Below, one piece after another: positions 9,284 to 18,654 of a DNA stretch of 64,000 bases. Below the pieces are notes generated by a model. That model searched no databases. It saw only the letters and a program-made list of their open reading frames with translations, and was not told where the DNA came from. The stretch's first letter is position 1. Each line of letters begins with the position of its first letter. Source of the stretch: Paraglaciecola psychrophila 170 (GTDB taxonomy: Bacteria > Pseudomonadota > Gammaproteobacteria > Enterobacterales > Alteromonadaceae); contig NC_020514.1 of assembly GCF_000347635.1 (NCBI RefSeq), positions 310,001 through 374,000 of the forward strand, read 5' to 3'. A program made the position numbers and the translations under genes.

Positions 9284-9961
9284 ATGTCTATGAGCGAACA
9301 CGCTTTACCTTATGTTGAAGTCAATCCAAAAAGTAAGCCAAGAGCCACAGTTATATGGTTGCATGGCTTAGGGGATTCTGGTAATGGTTTTGCCCCCATT
9401 GTGCCTGACCTAAAATTACCTGATGAACTAGGTATTCGGTTTGTTTTTCCGCACGCACCGATGCGCCCTGTGACTATCAATAATGGCATGACAATGCGTG
9501 CTTGGTACGACATTACTAGCTTAGATTTTAATAACCGAGCAGATAGCCAAGGTGTGACAGAGTCATCTGCCTTAGTGGCTGATTTAATTGAAAAAGAAAT
9601 TGCCCAAGGTATTCCTGCTCATAAGATTGTCTTGGCAGGGTTTTCTCAAGGTGGTGTGATTGCCTTAAATCTAGGCACTCGCACTGCACACACTCTGGCT
9701 GGTGTCATGTCTATGTCCAGCTATATGAGTGAGCCAGAAAAACTCAATGAAGAAGCGCACTCTGCAAACAAAAACACCCCGTTCTTTGTAGCTCATGGCA
9801 CCCATGATGATGTCGTGCCTATCTTTATGGGTAACACCGCTTTTAAAGTGTTGGAAAGTAATGGTTACCAAGCCACTTGGCATGAATATGCGATGCAGCA
9901 TAACGTGTGTATGCAACAGCTCAATGATATTTCAAGCTGGTTACAAGAGAAATTAAGTTAA
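9284..9961 (+). CDS. Alpha/beta-hydrolase carboxylesterase (phospholipase/thioesterase family)
   Basis: A 225-aa member of the Abhydrolase_2 group (carboxylesterase / acyl-protein thioesterase-like). The oxyanion-loop segment VIWLHGLGDSGNGF is near residue 25 and the nucleophile elbow GFSQGG near 118. The acid Asp is in AHGTHDDVVP and the probable His in YAMQHNVC near 203. There is no signal peptide, so it is cytoplasmic. It starts 35 bases after cyaY with GAGATA as ribosome binding site. Its natural ester or thioester substrate is not evident. Confidence 0.9.
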   Translation: MSMSEHALPYVEVNPKSKPRATVIWLHGLGDSGNGFAPIVPDLKLPDELGIRFVFPHAPMRPVTINNGMTMRAWYDITSLDFNNRADSQGVTESSALVADLIEKEIAQGIPAHKIVLAGFSQGGVIALNLGTRTAHTLAGVMSMSSYMSEPEKLNEEAHSANKNTPFFVAHGTHDDVVPIFMGNTAFKVLESNGYQATWHEYAMQHNVCMQQLNDISSWLQEKLS

Positions 9962-10291
9962 CAGTTTTAGGTGCGTTTATAATTCTTGATCTTAGTGGCT
10001 AAATTCTGAAAAACGGCAAGATGTTAAGGGCAAAGAGTTTTAAAAGCCTTGTTCGAAACTTAATTATCTAGAATAACACTGCCACTGGTTTGCGCTCGGT
10101 ATTGCTGACTTGAGTGCTGAGTCAGTTCCACTTGCCAAGTGTCATTTCGGATTTTTATATAATCCATAGCGTTAAGACGACCGAAGTTATGACATTGAGT
10201 TTAATAGCAGATTCAAACTGCTGTCGTCAAAGAGCTAGATTCCATGAATTGATCTGGCTCACTACAATTAACTTATGCACAAGGTAGCAAA
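9962..10291. other. Intergenic region with a possible short minus-strand relic
   Basis: 330 bases between the esterase and the DASS transporter. On the minus strand an open frame from ATG 10167 to the stop at about 10060 reads MDYIKIRNDTWQVELTQHSS and on for some 15 residues. The frame stays open a further 11 codons upstream. It looks coding in composition but has no clear ribosome binding site, and I do not recognise it. It may be the end of a lost gene. Confidence 0.25.
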
Positions 10292-11773
10292 ATGAGTAAT
10301 AGCTTAGCGGATATTACAGACCAACATCGTGCGCGATACCAAGATATAGGTTTGGTTATGGGACCAGGCATTTTTGTGTTGATGATGTTAATGGGTGGGT
10401 CACAAACCATAATGGACTCTGCAGCGTGGCAAGTGGCAGCTATTGGATTATGGATGGCCATTTGGTGGGCAACCGAAGCAGTGCCCGTTCCTGTAACTGC
10501 ATTATTACCTATCGTGATCTTTCCTTTCATGGGTATTACCACGTTAGCAGAAGCAACTGTTTCTTATGCTAACCCTATAATTTACTTATTCCTCGGTGCA
10601 TTTATTTTAGCCCTAGCAGTAGAAAGATGGGATTTGCACAAACGGATTGCCTTGACTATTTTATCTTATACCGGCACTGATGGTAGTCGCCTGATTGGCG
10701 GCTTCATGTTAGTTGCTGCTTTATTGTCTATGTGGATGACGAATACATCCACTACTATGATGTTAATGCCTATTGCATTATCTGTCGCAAGAGTCATTGC
10801 AGACAACAACACACATTTGAGCCAGGATCAAACTAAGTCATTTCAAGTGGCGATGCTACTTGGATTAGCGTATGCCGCGACAATAGGGGGATTAGCCACA
10901 TTGGTTGGCACCCCACCGAACGCTCTCTTAGCAGCGTTTTTGAATGATAATTATGATATTAAAATCACCTTTGTCAGTTGGATGTTAGTGGGCGTGCCTG
11001 TGATGATAGTGATGTTACCGCTGGCTTGGTTATCGCTTACACGCTGGACGTTCAAGATAAATATCCCTGCTAATCCTGAAGTAAATAGACATTTAGCCGA
11101 ATTGAAAAGCGATCTTGGAAAAATGACTTCGGCTGAAAAATGTGTTGCAACAATTTTTGCACTGGTTGTAATATTTTGGATGGTTAGAAGACCATTATCC
11201 ACGTTGTTGGATATCGATTTTTTGAGTGATACTGGCATTGTAATGACAGCAGCCTTGTTACTGTTTTTATTGCCTAGTGGCGATAAAAAACAACCTCAAA
11301 TTATGATTTGGGATGATGTTAGTCGACTGCCTTGGGGAGTGCTGATTTTATTTGGTGGGGGATTAAGTTTAGCTGCTGCTGTTTCATCCTCGGGTCTGGC
11401 AGCTTGGTTAGGCAGTAGCCTGACCCATCTAGGTGCATTTGGTATATTTACCTTAGTGATTGCTGCCACCGGTTTAGTGATTTTTTTAACTGAATTAACT
11501 AGTAATGTTGCCACTGCGGCTACCTTTTTACCTGTAGTCGCCGCCGTTGCTCTTGAATTAGGTGTATCACCACTACTCTTGTGTGTCCCTATTACGCTAG
11601 CTGCAAGTTGTGCTTTTATGTTGCCTGTTGCCACCCCCCCGAATGCGATTGTGTTTGCATCCGGACTTATCAATATCCCACAAATGGTAAGAGCTGGCGC
11701 AATATTGAATTTGATTGGTATGTTGTTACTTTCTGTCGTATCGATTTGGTTAGCACCTTTGGTATTTTTATGA
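10292..11773 (+). CDS. DASS/SLC13-family sodium:dicarboxylate symporter
   Basis: A 493-aa inner-membrane carrier of the divalent anion:Na+ symporter family (CitT/SdcS/INDY). Many hydrophobic segments span the protein. Two inverted halves carry the substrate and sodium motifs: MTNTSTTMMLMPIA with GGLATLVGTPPNALL in the first half, and TELTSNVATAATFLP with ATPPNAIVFASG in the second. The family usually has SNT triplets; here they read TNT and SNV. Succinate, malate or fumarate are the likely substrates by family. It is monocistronic, with free DNA on both sides. Confidence 0.92.
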   Translation: MSNSLADITDQHRARYQDIGLVMGPGIFVLMMLMGGSQTIMDSAAWQVAAIGLWMAIWWATEAVPVPVTALLPIVIFPFMGITTLAEATVSYANPIIYLFLGAFILALAVERWDLHKRIALTILSYTGTDGSRLIGGFMLVAALLSMWMTNTSTTMMLMPIALSVARVIADNNTHLSQDQTKSFQVAMLLGLAYAATIGGLATLVGTPPNALLAAFLNDNYDIKITFVSWMLVGVPVMIVMLPLAWLSLTRWTFKINIPANPEVNRHLAELKSDLGKMTSAEKCVATIFALVVIFWMVRRPLSTLLDIDFLSDTGIVMTAALLLFLLPSGDKKQPQIMIWDDVSRLPWGVLILFGGGLSLAAAVSSSGLAAWLGSSLTHLGAFGIFTLVIAATGLVIFLTELTSNVATAATFLPVVAAVALELGVSPLLLCVPITLAASCAFMLPVATPPNAIVFASGLINIPQMVRAGAILNLIGMLLLSVVSIWLAPLVFL

Positions 11774-12169
11774 GTGAATTTATTTATAAAAGCGAGGTGT
11801 AAAGTTTATCCGCGTTTTTATTATTAACGGTTGCTGCATGTCACATCATTTATACAAAAGATGACTCAAGTCCCAGTGATACCTTTTGAGTGTTATAGCC
11901 GCTAAGAATGTTCAACCACATGTGAATAAACTCGGGTATTATTTGAGACCGAGGATATGTAGGCAAATTTATTATGGGCAAAGAACCCAGACAACATTTA
12001 AAACACCATCACAAGCCTTTATCTATTCAATGAGTATTCCATAAAAAATATTTCAGAGAATAAGGCTCCTTAAGCAAAATGAATTGATATTCGCTTTGTA
12101 ATGAAATAATAATTAACCTCGTCCGGTTTAATGCAGCAAGATTATTATTATTGTTAAACGGAGAGATTA
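11774..12169. other. Intergenic region, nothing recognised
   Basis: 396 AT-rich bases between the transporter and the YHS gene. I see only short open frames without ribosome binding sites and no RNA gene. A GGAGAG about seven bases before ATG 12170 is the ribosome binding site of the YHS gene, whose promoter must lie here. Confidence 0.5.
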
Positions 12170-12640
12170 ATGAACAAGTTTGTGAAATACCTTAGTGTTG
12201 TCGTTTTTACACTTTTTACCTTACCTGCTTTTGCCCTTGATGACGCAGTGAACACAGGCATATTTAACGATACCGCGATTGAAGGTTATGACACGGTTGC
12301 CTATTTTACCCAAGGTAAACCAGTCAAAGGCGACAAGAAATTTCAATTTTTATGGCGTGATGCCAATTGGAGATTCGCGACCCAAAAGAATCTAGACTTG
12401 TTTAAACAAAACCCTGAAATGTATGCCGCTCAATACGGTGGCTACTGCGCATGGGCAATGGCTGCTGGAAAGACTGCTGGAATAGACCCAAATGTATGGT
12501 ACATAGAAGATGCAAAGTTGTATTTAAACTATAACAAGAATGTTCAAAAGGAATGGTTTGAGGCGCTTCAAGGAGACATTATTTCTGCTGATAAAAATTA
12601 CCCTGAAATTACTGATGTAAATACGTATCTAAGTCACTAA
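12170..12640 (+). CDS. Exported YHS-domain protein
   Basis: A 156-aa protein with a clear signal peptide (MNKFVKYLSVVVFTLFTLPAFA). Its YHS domain (residues ~38-100) includes IEGYDTVAYFTQGKPVKG, the WRFATQKNLDLFKQNPE segment and YGGYCAWAMAAGKT. YHS domains often bind metal and occur in metal-handling or cofactor-associated proteins. Exported stand-alone forms like this are common in marine proteobacteria but have no settled function. A strong GGAGAG precedes the ATG. A broken acetyltransferase gene follows. Confidence 0.88.
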   Translation: MNKFVKYLSVVVFTLFTLPAFALDDAVNTGIFNDTAIEGYDTVAYFTQGKPVKGDKKFQFLWRDANWRFATQKNLDLFKQNPEMYAAQYGGYCAWAMAAGKTAGIDPNVWYIEDAKLYLNYNKNVQKEWFEALQGDIISADKNYPEITDVNTYLSH

Positions 12641-12676
12641 TGATGCTTATTGCCTTGGCTTAGACCTAGAATTTTA

Positions 12677-13138
12677 ATGTTAGTAAACAGTATGCGTGTT
12701 GCAAAACCTGAAGAAGCGGCATTGCTAAGTGAATTAGCGCTGCGGTCAAAGGTTATTAGGGTGATAGAGCCGGATTTCTAGCGAGCTGTATACAAGAGTC
12801 AATGCATAGTGAAAGCCAACTCCCATCGCCCATCGCCAACTTACTGGTTTAAAGTAGTCGAATTAAGCGGCCATGGTCTAACAGGTTTTTTATTCTAAAC
12901 CATTTTGACATTGCTCCCCCAGAAATCGAAGCCCTGTTTTATGGGTCAGGGTTGGGGTAAATACTTGCTGGCTTTAGCGATAGCTGTCGCAAAAGCACAC
13001 AACGCAAAAAGTATTAAATTACAAGCCGATCCCTTTGTCGAAGACTTTTATTTGGTAAAGGGTGCAGTCAAGGTTGGTGAAACAGAATCCCTCAGTGTTT
13101 CGAGGCGTTTTTTACCTTTACTCAAAATTTGTCTTTAG
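12677..13138 (+). pseudogene. Broken GNAT-family N-acetyltransferase gene
   Basis: The start MRVAKPEEAALLSELALRSK is a typical GNAT N terminus. It is then interrupted by in-frame stops and frame changes (around 12755-12780 and 12850-12900), and the frame resumes with the acetyl-CoA loop MGQGWGKYLLALAIAVAKAH and the C-terminal strand region FVEDFYLVKGAVKVGE. At least three lesions separate the two halves, so this is real decay and not one sequencing slip. It lies between the YHS gene and hemC. Confidence 0.85.
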
Positions 13139-13202
13139 CCAAGCTCTCACAGCAGGTATGTTTCTGATAACATATATCATGTAATTTTTTTCAGGAAGTT
13201 TC

Positions 13203-14132
13203 ATGTCAAAACGCATTATCCGGATCGCCACGCGCAAAAGTGCCTTAGCGTTATGGCAAGCTGAGTTCGTTAAAGCGGCTTTACTTAACGCGCATAACAA
13301 TTTACAAATAGAACTTGTGCCGATGAGTACTCAGGGCGACAAGATTTTAGATACCCCTTTAGCTAAAATTGGTGGTAAAGGTCTATTTATTAAAGAACTA
13401 GAAGTGGCGATGACTGAAGGTCGGGCTGATATTGCGGTGCATTCTATGAAAGACGTGCCTATCGCTTTCCCCGATGGATTTGGCCTGCATGCTATTTGTG
13501 AGCGCGAAAATCCTTTCGATGCTTTTGTGTCAAATCACTTCAATTCACTCGAAGTGTTACCACTCAATGCAGTGGTCGGTACATCTAGTTTGAGGCGTCA
13601 GTGCCAAATACGCAAAGTCAGACCTGACTTGGTGATTAAGGATTTACGCGGCAATGTGAACACCCGATTGGCTAAGTTAGATGCGGGTGGATATGACGCC
13701 ATTATATTAGCCGCAGCAGGCTTGATCCGACTAGGTATGCGAGAGCGAATCCAGTCTGAGATTCAACCTGAAATATCACTTCCAGCTGTGGGGCAGGGTG
13801 CCGTAGGCATTGAATGTCGTAATGATGATGCAGAGCTGATTGCACTATTAGCTCCTTTGAATCACTTTGAAACATCTATTAGGATAAAAGCAGAACGAGC
13901 TATGAACACCAAATTAAATGGTGGTTGCCAAGTGCCTATTGGTAGCTTTGCTGAGTTAGATGAAAAACATATTACGTTACGGGGTTTGGTTGGTTCGGTG
14001 GATGGTAAGGTGATGTTGTATGCCAAGCACACTGATATTTTAGAAAATGCAGAACAGTTAGGCGAACATGTCGCAGAATTGCTTCTGGCCCAAGGGGCAG
14101 GGGAGATCCTCAGCGCTTTGTATGACGATTAG
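13203..14132 (+). CDS. hemC: Hydroxymethylbilane synthase (porphobilinogen deaminase)
   Basis: Polymerises four porphobilinogens into hydroxymethylbilane for tetrapyrrole synthesis. At 309 aa it is close to E. coli HemC (313). The Cys that carries the dipyrromethane cofactor is in [13 protein letters not shown] (near residue 242). Other conserved blocks are [32 protein letters not shown] and [10 protein letters not shown]. An AGGAAG ribosome binding site precedes the ATG. It is the first gene of the hemC-hemD-hemX-hemY operon; hemD begins three bases after its stop. Confidence 0.97.
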   Translation: MSKRIIRIATRKSALALWQAEFVKAALLNAHNNLQIELVPMSTQGDKILDTPLAKIGGKGLFIKELEVAMTEGRADIAVHSMKDVPIAFPDGFGLHAICERENPFDAFVSNHFNSLEVLPLNAVVGTSSLRRQCQIRKVRPDLVIKDLRGNVNTRLAKLDAGGYDAIILAAAGLIRLGMRERIQSEIQPEISLPAVGQGAVGIECRNDDAELIALLAPLNHFETSIRIKAERAMNTKLNGGCQVPIGSFAELDEKHITLRGLVGSVDGKVMLYAKHTDILENAEQLGEHVAELLLAQGAGEILSALYDD

Positions 14133-14135
14133 CCT

Positions 14136-14890
14136 GTGACATTTTTACTGCTTCGGCCACAAGCTAAATGCCAAACTAGTGCAAAGTCATTTAAGCAGGC
14201 GAACCTGTCCGCTGTTGCTTGCGGCTTGATTGATACTGTTGTAGACAATGATGCTATTGGGCGGTTACCAGCAAAAATAGCCGAATTGTGCAGCCGTGCT
14301 GAACACCATGTTTATGTCATAGTGACCAGTACAGTCGCGGCGCAGCAATGTGTGTTGATGAAAAAAAATGGCCACAAAACGTTTGTTTTTTCGCTGTTGG
14401 GGCCAGTACAGGGCTTATCTTGCAGAACGCTGGACTGGTTGTGGTTGTTCCACTAGAACCTAGAACTGAAGGGCTACTCGCCCTACCCCAACTTAATCAC
14501 CTAGAGAATCAAAGCGTGATTATTATGAAAGGTTTTGGCGGTAGAGAATTACTTTATGACACCCTAGTTACCCGAGGGGCTAACGTGGCAGAGTGGGAAG
14601 TGTATAAACGAGTTAAACTAGACTCTCCGGTTTTCACAGAAGACTGGTACCCAGCGCAAATTCGTTGCATTATTGCTACAAGTGGTGAGGTTATTCAAGC
14701 AGCCTTTGAGTATTTTGAAGCGAGCTGGCTTACGACATTAAACTGGATAGTGGTTAGTCAACGAACCGCAGACATAGCATCTAAACTGGGTGTAACCCAG
14801 ATAGACATTAGCCGTGATGCAAGTGATCAGGCACTTATACAATGCGCACAGCACGTGGTTAAACGCGCAAGACATTTTTCGGAGCATTAA
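14136..14890 (+). CDS. hemD: Uroporphyrinogen-III synthase HemD, frameshifted at an A8 run
   Basis: Cyclises hydroxymethylbilane to uroporphyrinogen III, the branch point of heme and siroheme. The GTG start at 14136 opens with MTFLLLRPQAKCQTSAKSF. The first frame is HemD-like up to TSTVAAQQCVLM, then hits eight A's at 14361-14368 and soon stops at 14456. The rest (WPQNVCFFAVGASTG through to 14890) lies in the -1 frame. One extra A would join them as LMKKKWPQNVC, giving 251 aa, the normal HemD length (E. coli 246). hemX starts immediately after the stop. Either one base is missing from the read, or expression needs slippage, or the gene is newly broken. Confidence 0.9.
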
Positions 14891-16243
14891 ATGGCAGACA
14901 GTCAGGACAAATTAACCCCGTCAGATGCAGCGAAACTGGCAGACAGTCAGGACAAATTAACCCCGTCAGATGCAGCGAAACTGGCAGCGTTGGAAAAACA
15001 ATTAGCGAAAGAAAAAACGACTGATCCCTCAACAAAGAAAGAGCAGGGCGCTGCGTCAGTGAGTAAAAGTGAAGAAAAACAGCCAACCAAATCTGTCGAT
15101 ACGTTAGCGAAAAAAAGCGGTTTTACAAGCAGTAAAAGTAGTGCACCACCACATAAAGCAGATACTGTATCTAAAGGTAAAACTGGCATATTGTGGTTTT
15201 TCACCATGATTAATTTGTTAGTGCTGATAGCAATCATTGGCGCAGTTTACTGGGCGTGGCTGGGGTGGCAAGCACAAATCCAACAACAAACTGATGCCTT
15301 AGCTGTCCAGCAAACGAGTATGCAACAACAGCAAAGTAGTATGCTTCAGCAGCAAAAAAATATCGCTCAATCTATTGCCTCTAATCAACAGGTAAAAAAT
15401 GATTTAGAACAACAAAATCAAGCTTTACAAACCAGTGTGCAAAGTCTGGTTGAACAACTCCAACTTACCAGCGCCCAAGTGCAAATCAATCAGCGTAATT
15501 TAGCGGATGTATCGGGACGTAGACCAGCGGACTGGTTATTAGCCGAAGCCGATTATTTAGTACGTATGGCAGGCCGCAAAATTTGGTTAGAACATGACGT
15601 AAAGACTGCCATCATGATGTTGCAATCTGCTGATAGTCGTATTCAAGATTTAGACGATCCTAGTTTGTTGCCATTACGCGCCAAGCTGGCCGAGGATTTA
15701 CAGGCCCTACAGCAAGTTAATCAAGTTTCAACCAGCTCTATTGCATTAGCTTTAGGTGCCATGCTTAAACAAGTTAATAACTTACCTTTAGCATTCTTTA
15801 AAAGACCTGAAGATGATGCGGTTGATGAAACCGTAACAGAATCTATTGATGATTGGCGTTCAAATTTGGCGCGTAACTGGCGTGAGGCGACAAAAAACTT
15901 TTTTAGTTTTAAGAAGGTGACAGCTGACATCAAACCTTTTATGTCTGTGCAACAACAATGGTTATCCAAAGAGCAGCTCAAGTTTGCCTTATTGCAAGCG
16001 CAGGTAGCAGCATTACAAGAAAACACAACGCTTTATCAGCAGTCCTTACAAACCGCTTTTGGGATATTAATTGAGTCTTTCGACACTGAAAAAGATACGG
16101 TTGTTCAGTTTACAGATAGCCTAAGCAATTTACAAAGAACTGATTTTGAAAGCCATTATCCTAAACAGTTTAATGTTACTCCGTTACTGCAAGATATAAT
16201 TGAACAGCGCTTAAATAACCGTTTTGTTAACGGAAATAATTAA
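14891..16243 (+). CDS. hemX: HemX-like inner-membrane protein
   Basis: A 450-aa HemX-family protein (labelled uroporphyrinogen-III C-methyltransferase-like in databases, though it lacks that catalytic domain). It has a Lys/Ser-rich cytoplasmic N terminus, one membrane segment (residues ~98-122), a Gln-rich coiled coil (~125-200) and a conserved C-terminal domain starting with RRPADWLLAEADYLVRMAGR. Its ATG directly follows the hemD stop (TAA-ATG). Residues 2-31 are a perfect duplication of ADSQDKLTPSDAAKL. The exact role in heme synthesis is unsettled. Confidence 0.9.
   Translation: MADSQDKLTPSDAAKLADSQDKLTPSDAAKLAALEKQLAKEKTTDPSTKKEQGAASVSKSEEKQPTKSVDTLAKKSGFTSSKSSAPPHKADTVSKGKTGILWFFTMINLLVLIAIIGAVYWAWLGWQAQIQQQTDALAVQQTSMQQQQSSMLQQQKNIAQSIASNQQVKNDLEQQNQALQTSVQSLVEQLQLTSAQVQINQRNLADVSGRRPADWLLAEADYLVRMAGRKIWLEHDVKTAIMMLQSADSRIQDLDDPSLLPLRAKLAEDLQALQQVNQVSTSSIALALGAMLKQVNNLPLAFFKRPEDDAVDETVTESIDDWRSNLARNWREATKNFFSFKKVTADIKPFMSVQQQWLSKEQLKFALLQAQVAALQENTTLYQQSLQTAFGILIESFDTEKDTVVQFTDSLSNLQRTDFESHYPKQFNVTPLLQDIIEQRLNNRFVNGNN
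14894..14983 (+). repeat. Perfect 45-bp tandem duplication in hemX
   Basis: Positions 14894-14938 and 14939-14983 are identical and keep the frame, so the first 15 residues after Met occur twice. The absence of any divergence suggests a recent slippage or duplication event, or a variable locus. Confidence 0.97.
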
Positions 16244-16245
16244 TT

Positions 16246-17415
16246 ATGAGTCATCTAATTAGAATTTTTTTGGTATTGGTTATGTTGTTGATTGGCGTAG
16301 CCGTTGCGGCTATGTTTTTTGACGATAGTGGTTATGTCATGGTCGAATTTAACGGCTGGGTGGTTGAGATGAATGTTTGGTCGCTTAGCTTATCGCTGAT
16401 TGCTATTTTTGTCGGCTTCATGCTTATCAACTTATTAGTTAAAACTTCACTCGCTGCCGCTTCTGGCTCGAAAAGTTGGTTAGGTAACTTGGGTAACCGT
16501 AAGAAGCAAAAAGCCTTTACTGCTGGTTTGATAGCCTTGGCTGAAACTAACTATCTGATTGCCAGAGAAAACTTTAATAAAATTGAAAATGACGATTTCG
16601 ATGGGATTAATTTGTTGGCCGCAGCAGAAGCTGAAAAACAATTAGGCCAACCTGAACAAGCCAAAAGTTATTGGCGCTTGGCTGCCACCTATGAAAAATC
16701 AACTTTAGCCGCTAATTTATGTTTAATTCGTGACGCTTTGCAACATCATTTGCCGGACGAGGCGATGACACTTATTCGAGGTTTAAATCAAAAACAGCAA
16801 GCTCAACCACCGGTATTAAAACTTTGGGCACAAGCACTAGGCCAAGCAGGTAAGTGGCAAGAATTAAAAGATAATTTAAAAGGCTGGAAAAAAGCGCTAG
16901 GCAACGATTATGAACTTTTTATGCAGCAGGCTTCAAAAGGACACTTTGCAGAAATCGCGAGCAAAGAGGGAGCTGGTCAGCTAAAAGAAAATTGGCAATC
17001 GTTACCTCGATCTACACGCAAAGACCCTGCACAACAAGCGGCTTATATACAACAGCTTATTGATCAAGGTATGAATACCGATGCGGAGCTTGCTTTGGTG
17101 GAATACCAAAGTTCAGCACCTCACCCACTATTGATACCTTTGTTCAAGTTAATTAAGTTACCCAATCCAGCTGCATCAATTAAAAAATTAGAGGCCTGGC
17201 TAAAACAAGACAGTTTAAATGTCGAACTATTATCCGCCCTAGGACATATTGCGTTTAACGCAAACGATAAACAATTAGCAGAAAAAGCTTTGGCTAAAGC
17301 TATTAAATTAGGCAACAGACGAGAAGATTTAGTGTTGATGGCAAGTATAAAAGAGTCACAAGACGATCAAAAACAAGCTCTACAACTCTACAAGCAGAGT
17401 ATGGGCACGGACTGA
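16246..17415 (+). CDS. hemY: HemY, TPR-containing inner-membrane protein
   Basis: A 389-aa protein of the proteobacterial HemY family (E. coli 398 aa), distinct from the Bacillus protoporphyrinogen oxidase of the same name. Two membrane segments (residues ~4-26 and ~43-67) enclose the family motif DDSGYVMVEFNGWVVEMNVW. The rest is helical with TPR-like repeats. It starts two bases after the hemX stop and ends the hemCDXY operon. Its exact function in late tetrapyrrole synthesis is not established. Confidence 0.92.
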   Translation: MSHLIRIFLVLVMLLIGVAVAAMFFDDSGYVMVEFNGWVVEMNVWSLSLSLIAIFVGFMLINLLVKTSLAAASGSKSWLGNLGNRKKQKAFTAGLIALAETNYLIARENFNKIENDDFDGINLLAAAEAEKQLGQPEQAKSYWRLAATYEKSTLAANLCLIRDALQHHLPDEAMTLIRGLNQKQQAQPPVLKLWAQALGQAGKWQELKDNLKGWKKALGNDYELFMQQASKGHFAEIASKEGAGQLKENWQSLPRSTRKDPAQQAAYIQQLIDQGMNTDAELALVEYQSSAPHPLLIPLFKLIKLPNPAASIKKLEAWLKQDSLNVELLSALGHIAFNANDKQLAEKALAKAIKLGNRREDLVLMASIKESQDDQKQALQLYKQSMGTD

Positions 17416-17436
17416 CATCCACCTAAGGCTAGATCA

Positions 17437-18489
17437 TTGCAGTTAGATAAAAAGACTTTTGTTGGTTCTCAGCTTAAACAGATATGCATATGTATATTTT
17501 TATTGCTTGTATCGTGTCGGTTATTTGGAGGGCAATCTCAATCGCCGACACCAACTGAAACGGATGCCATATTTGAGCTAGTCACTTTAGGTGACGCTGG
17601 TGGTATACAAGATGGTAATCTAAGCGCTTTTTTATTCCGAGTTTTATCAGAACCTAACTATATTGCCTTAGATGCAGGAACTGTGATTAATGGCATCAAC
17701 GTATCGCTGGCTAACAATGCTTTTAAATACTTAGAACTAAATAAAGATAAAAAGTTATCCCTGACAGGCAACATTCTGCATCACCACATCAAAGGGTATT
17801 TGATTAGTCATGCACACCTAGACCATGTTGCTGGCCTATTGATTGCTGCGCCAGATGACAGCAATAAACCTATTTATGCACTCAAGTCAGTTAACCAAAC
17901 TATGCAGGATAGCTATTTCAATTGGAAAGCGTGGCCGAATTTTACAAATAGAGGTATACAGCCTCATTTAAACAAATACCAAGTAATAGACTTAGTTCCT
18001 CAGCAAGGTTTAAGTCTAAAAAACACCCAGCTAAAAGTTACAGCATTCAGCCTTAGCCACTCTGTTGAGTCAACTGCATTTGTAATTGAATACCAGAATA
18101 ACTTGTTTGTGTACTTTGGAGACACCGGCCCAGACGAAATGGAGAAACAAGGAAATCTTGCAGCTATTTGGCAATACCTAGCTAAACAAATGCAAACGAA
18201 AACACTCAGAGGGCTAGTGATAGAAGTATCATTTGATAATCAACAACCCGACAATCAATTATTTGGTCATTTAACCCCAAAATGGTTACTGTCAGAACTG
18301 ACCTATTTCTATTCGTTAGTAGAACAAAAACAGCAGTTTCAGTCTATGGGTGTCATCATCAGCCATATTAAATACAGTCTAGAAAGTGGTCTAGATCCTA
18401 GAGATAAAATTCAACAAGAGCTTCAACAAAAAAATACGCTAGGTTTCAACTTTATGCTTGCTAAACAAGGACAACGAATTATATTGTAG
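17437..18489 (+). CDS. Class II 3',5'-cyclic-nucleotide phosphodiesterase, probable lipoprotein
   Basis: A 350-aa metallo-beta-lactamase-fold enzyme of the PDE class II family (yeast Pde1 / Vibrio CpdP type), expected to hydrolyse cAMP. The metal motif SHAHLDHVAG is near residue 125. VTLGDAGGIQDGNLSAFL opens the domain, and FSLSHSVES, VYFGDTG and FGHLTPKWLL supply further metal ligands. The start is a TTG at 17437. A hydrophobic stretch ends in a lipobox-like LLVSC near residue 27, so it is probably a lipoprotein acting outside the cytoplasm. It follows hemY by 21 bases. Confidence 0.87.
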   Translation: MQLDKKTFVGSQLKQICICIFLLLVSCRLFGGQSQSPTPTETDAIFELVTLGDAGGIQDGNLSAFLFRVLSEPNYIALDAGTVINGINVSLANNAFKYLELNKDKKLSLTGNILHHHIKGYLISHAHLDHVAGLLIAAPDDSNKPIYALKSVNQTMQDSYFNWKAWPNFTNRGIQPHLNKYQVIDLVPQQGLSLKNTQLKVTAFSLSHSVESTAFVIEYQNNLFVYFGDTGPDEMEKQGNLAAIWQYLAKQMQTKTLRGLVIEVSFDNQQPDNQLFGHLTPKWLLSELTYFYSLVEQKQQFQSMGVIISHIKYSLESGLDPRDKIQQELQQKNTLGFNFMLAKQGQRIIL

Positions 18490-18654
18490 CGAGTGTAAGA
18501 TTATCAATGTGTTACTAAAAAAATGAAAATTTTTCTTTGTTACCTGCAAGTAAAACCAACTAACAGACTTAAGTCAGGAACAGAAAAACGAATTTTTACA
18601 CCATGTCAGCATGATATATAAAGTTGTTAAAGCAAATAATTAAACTGTCATAAA

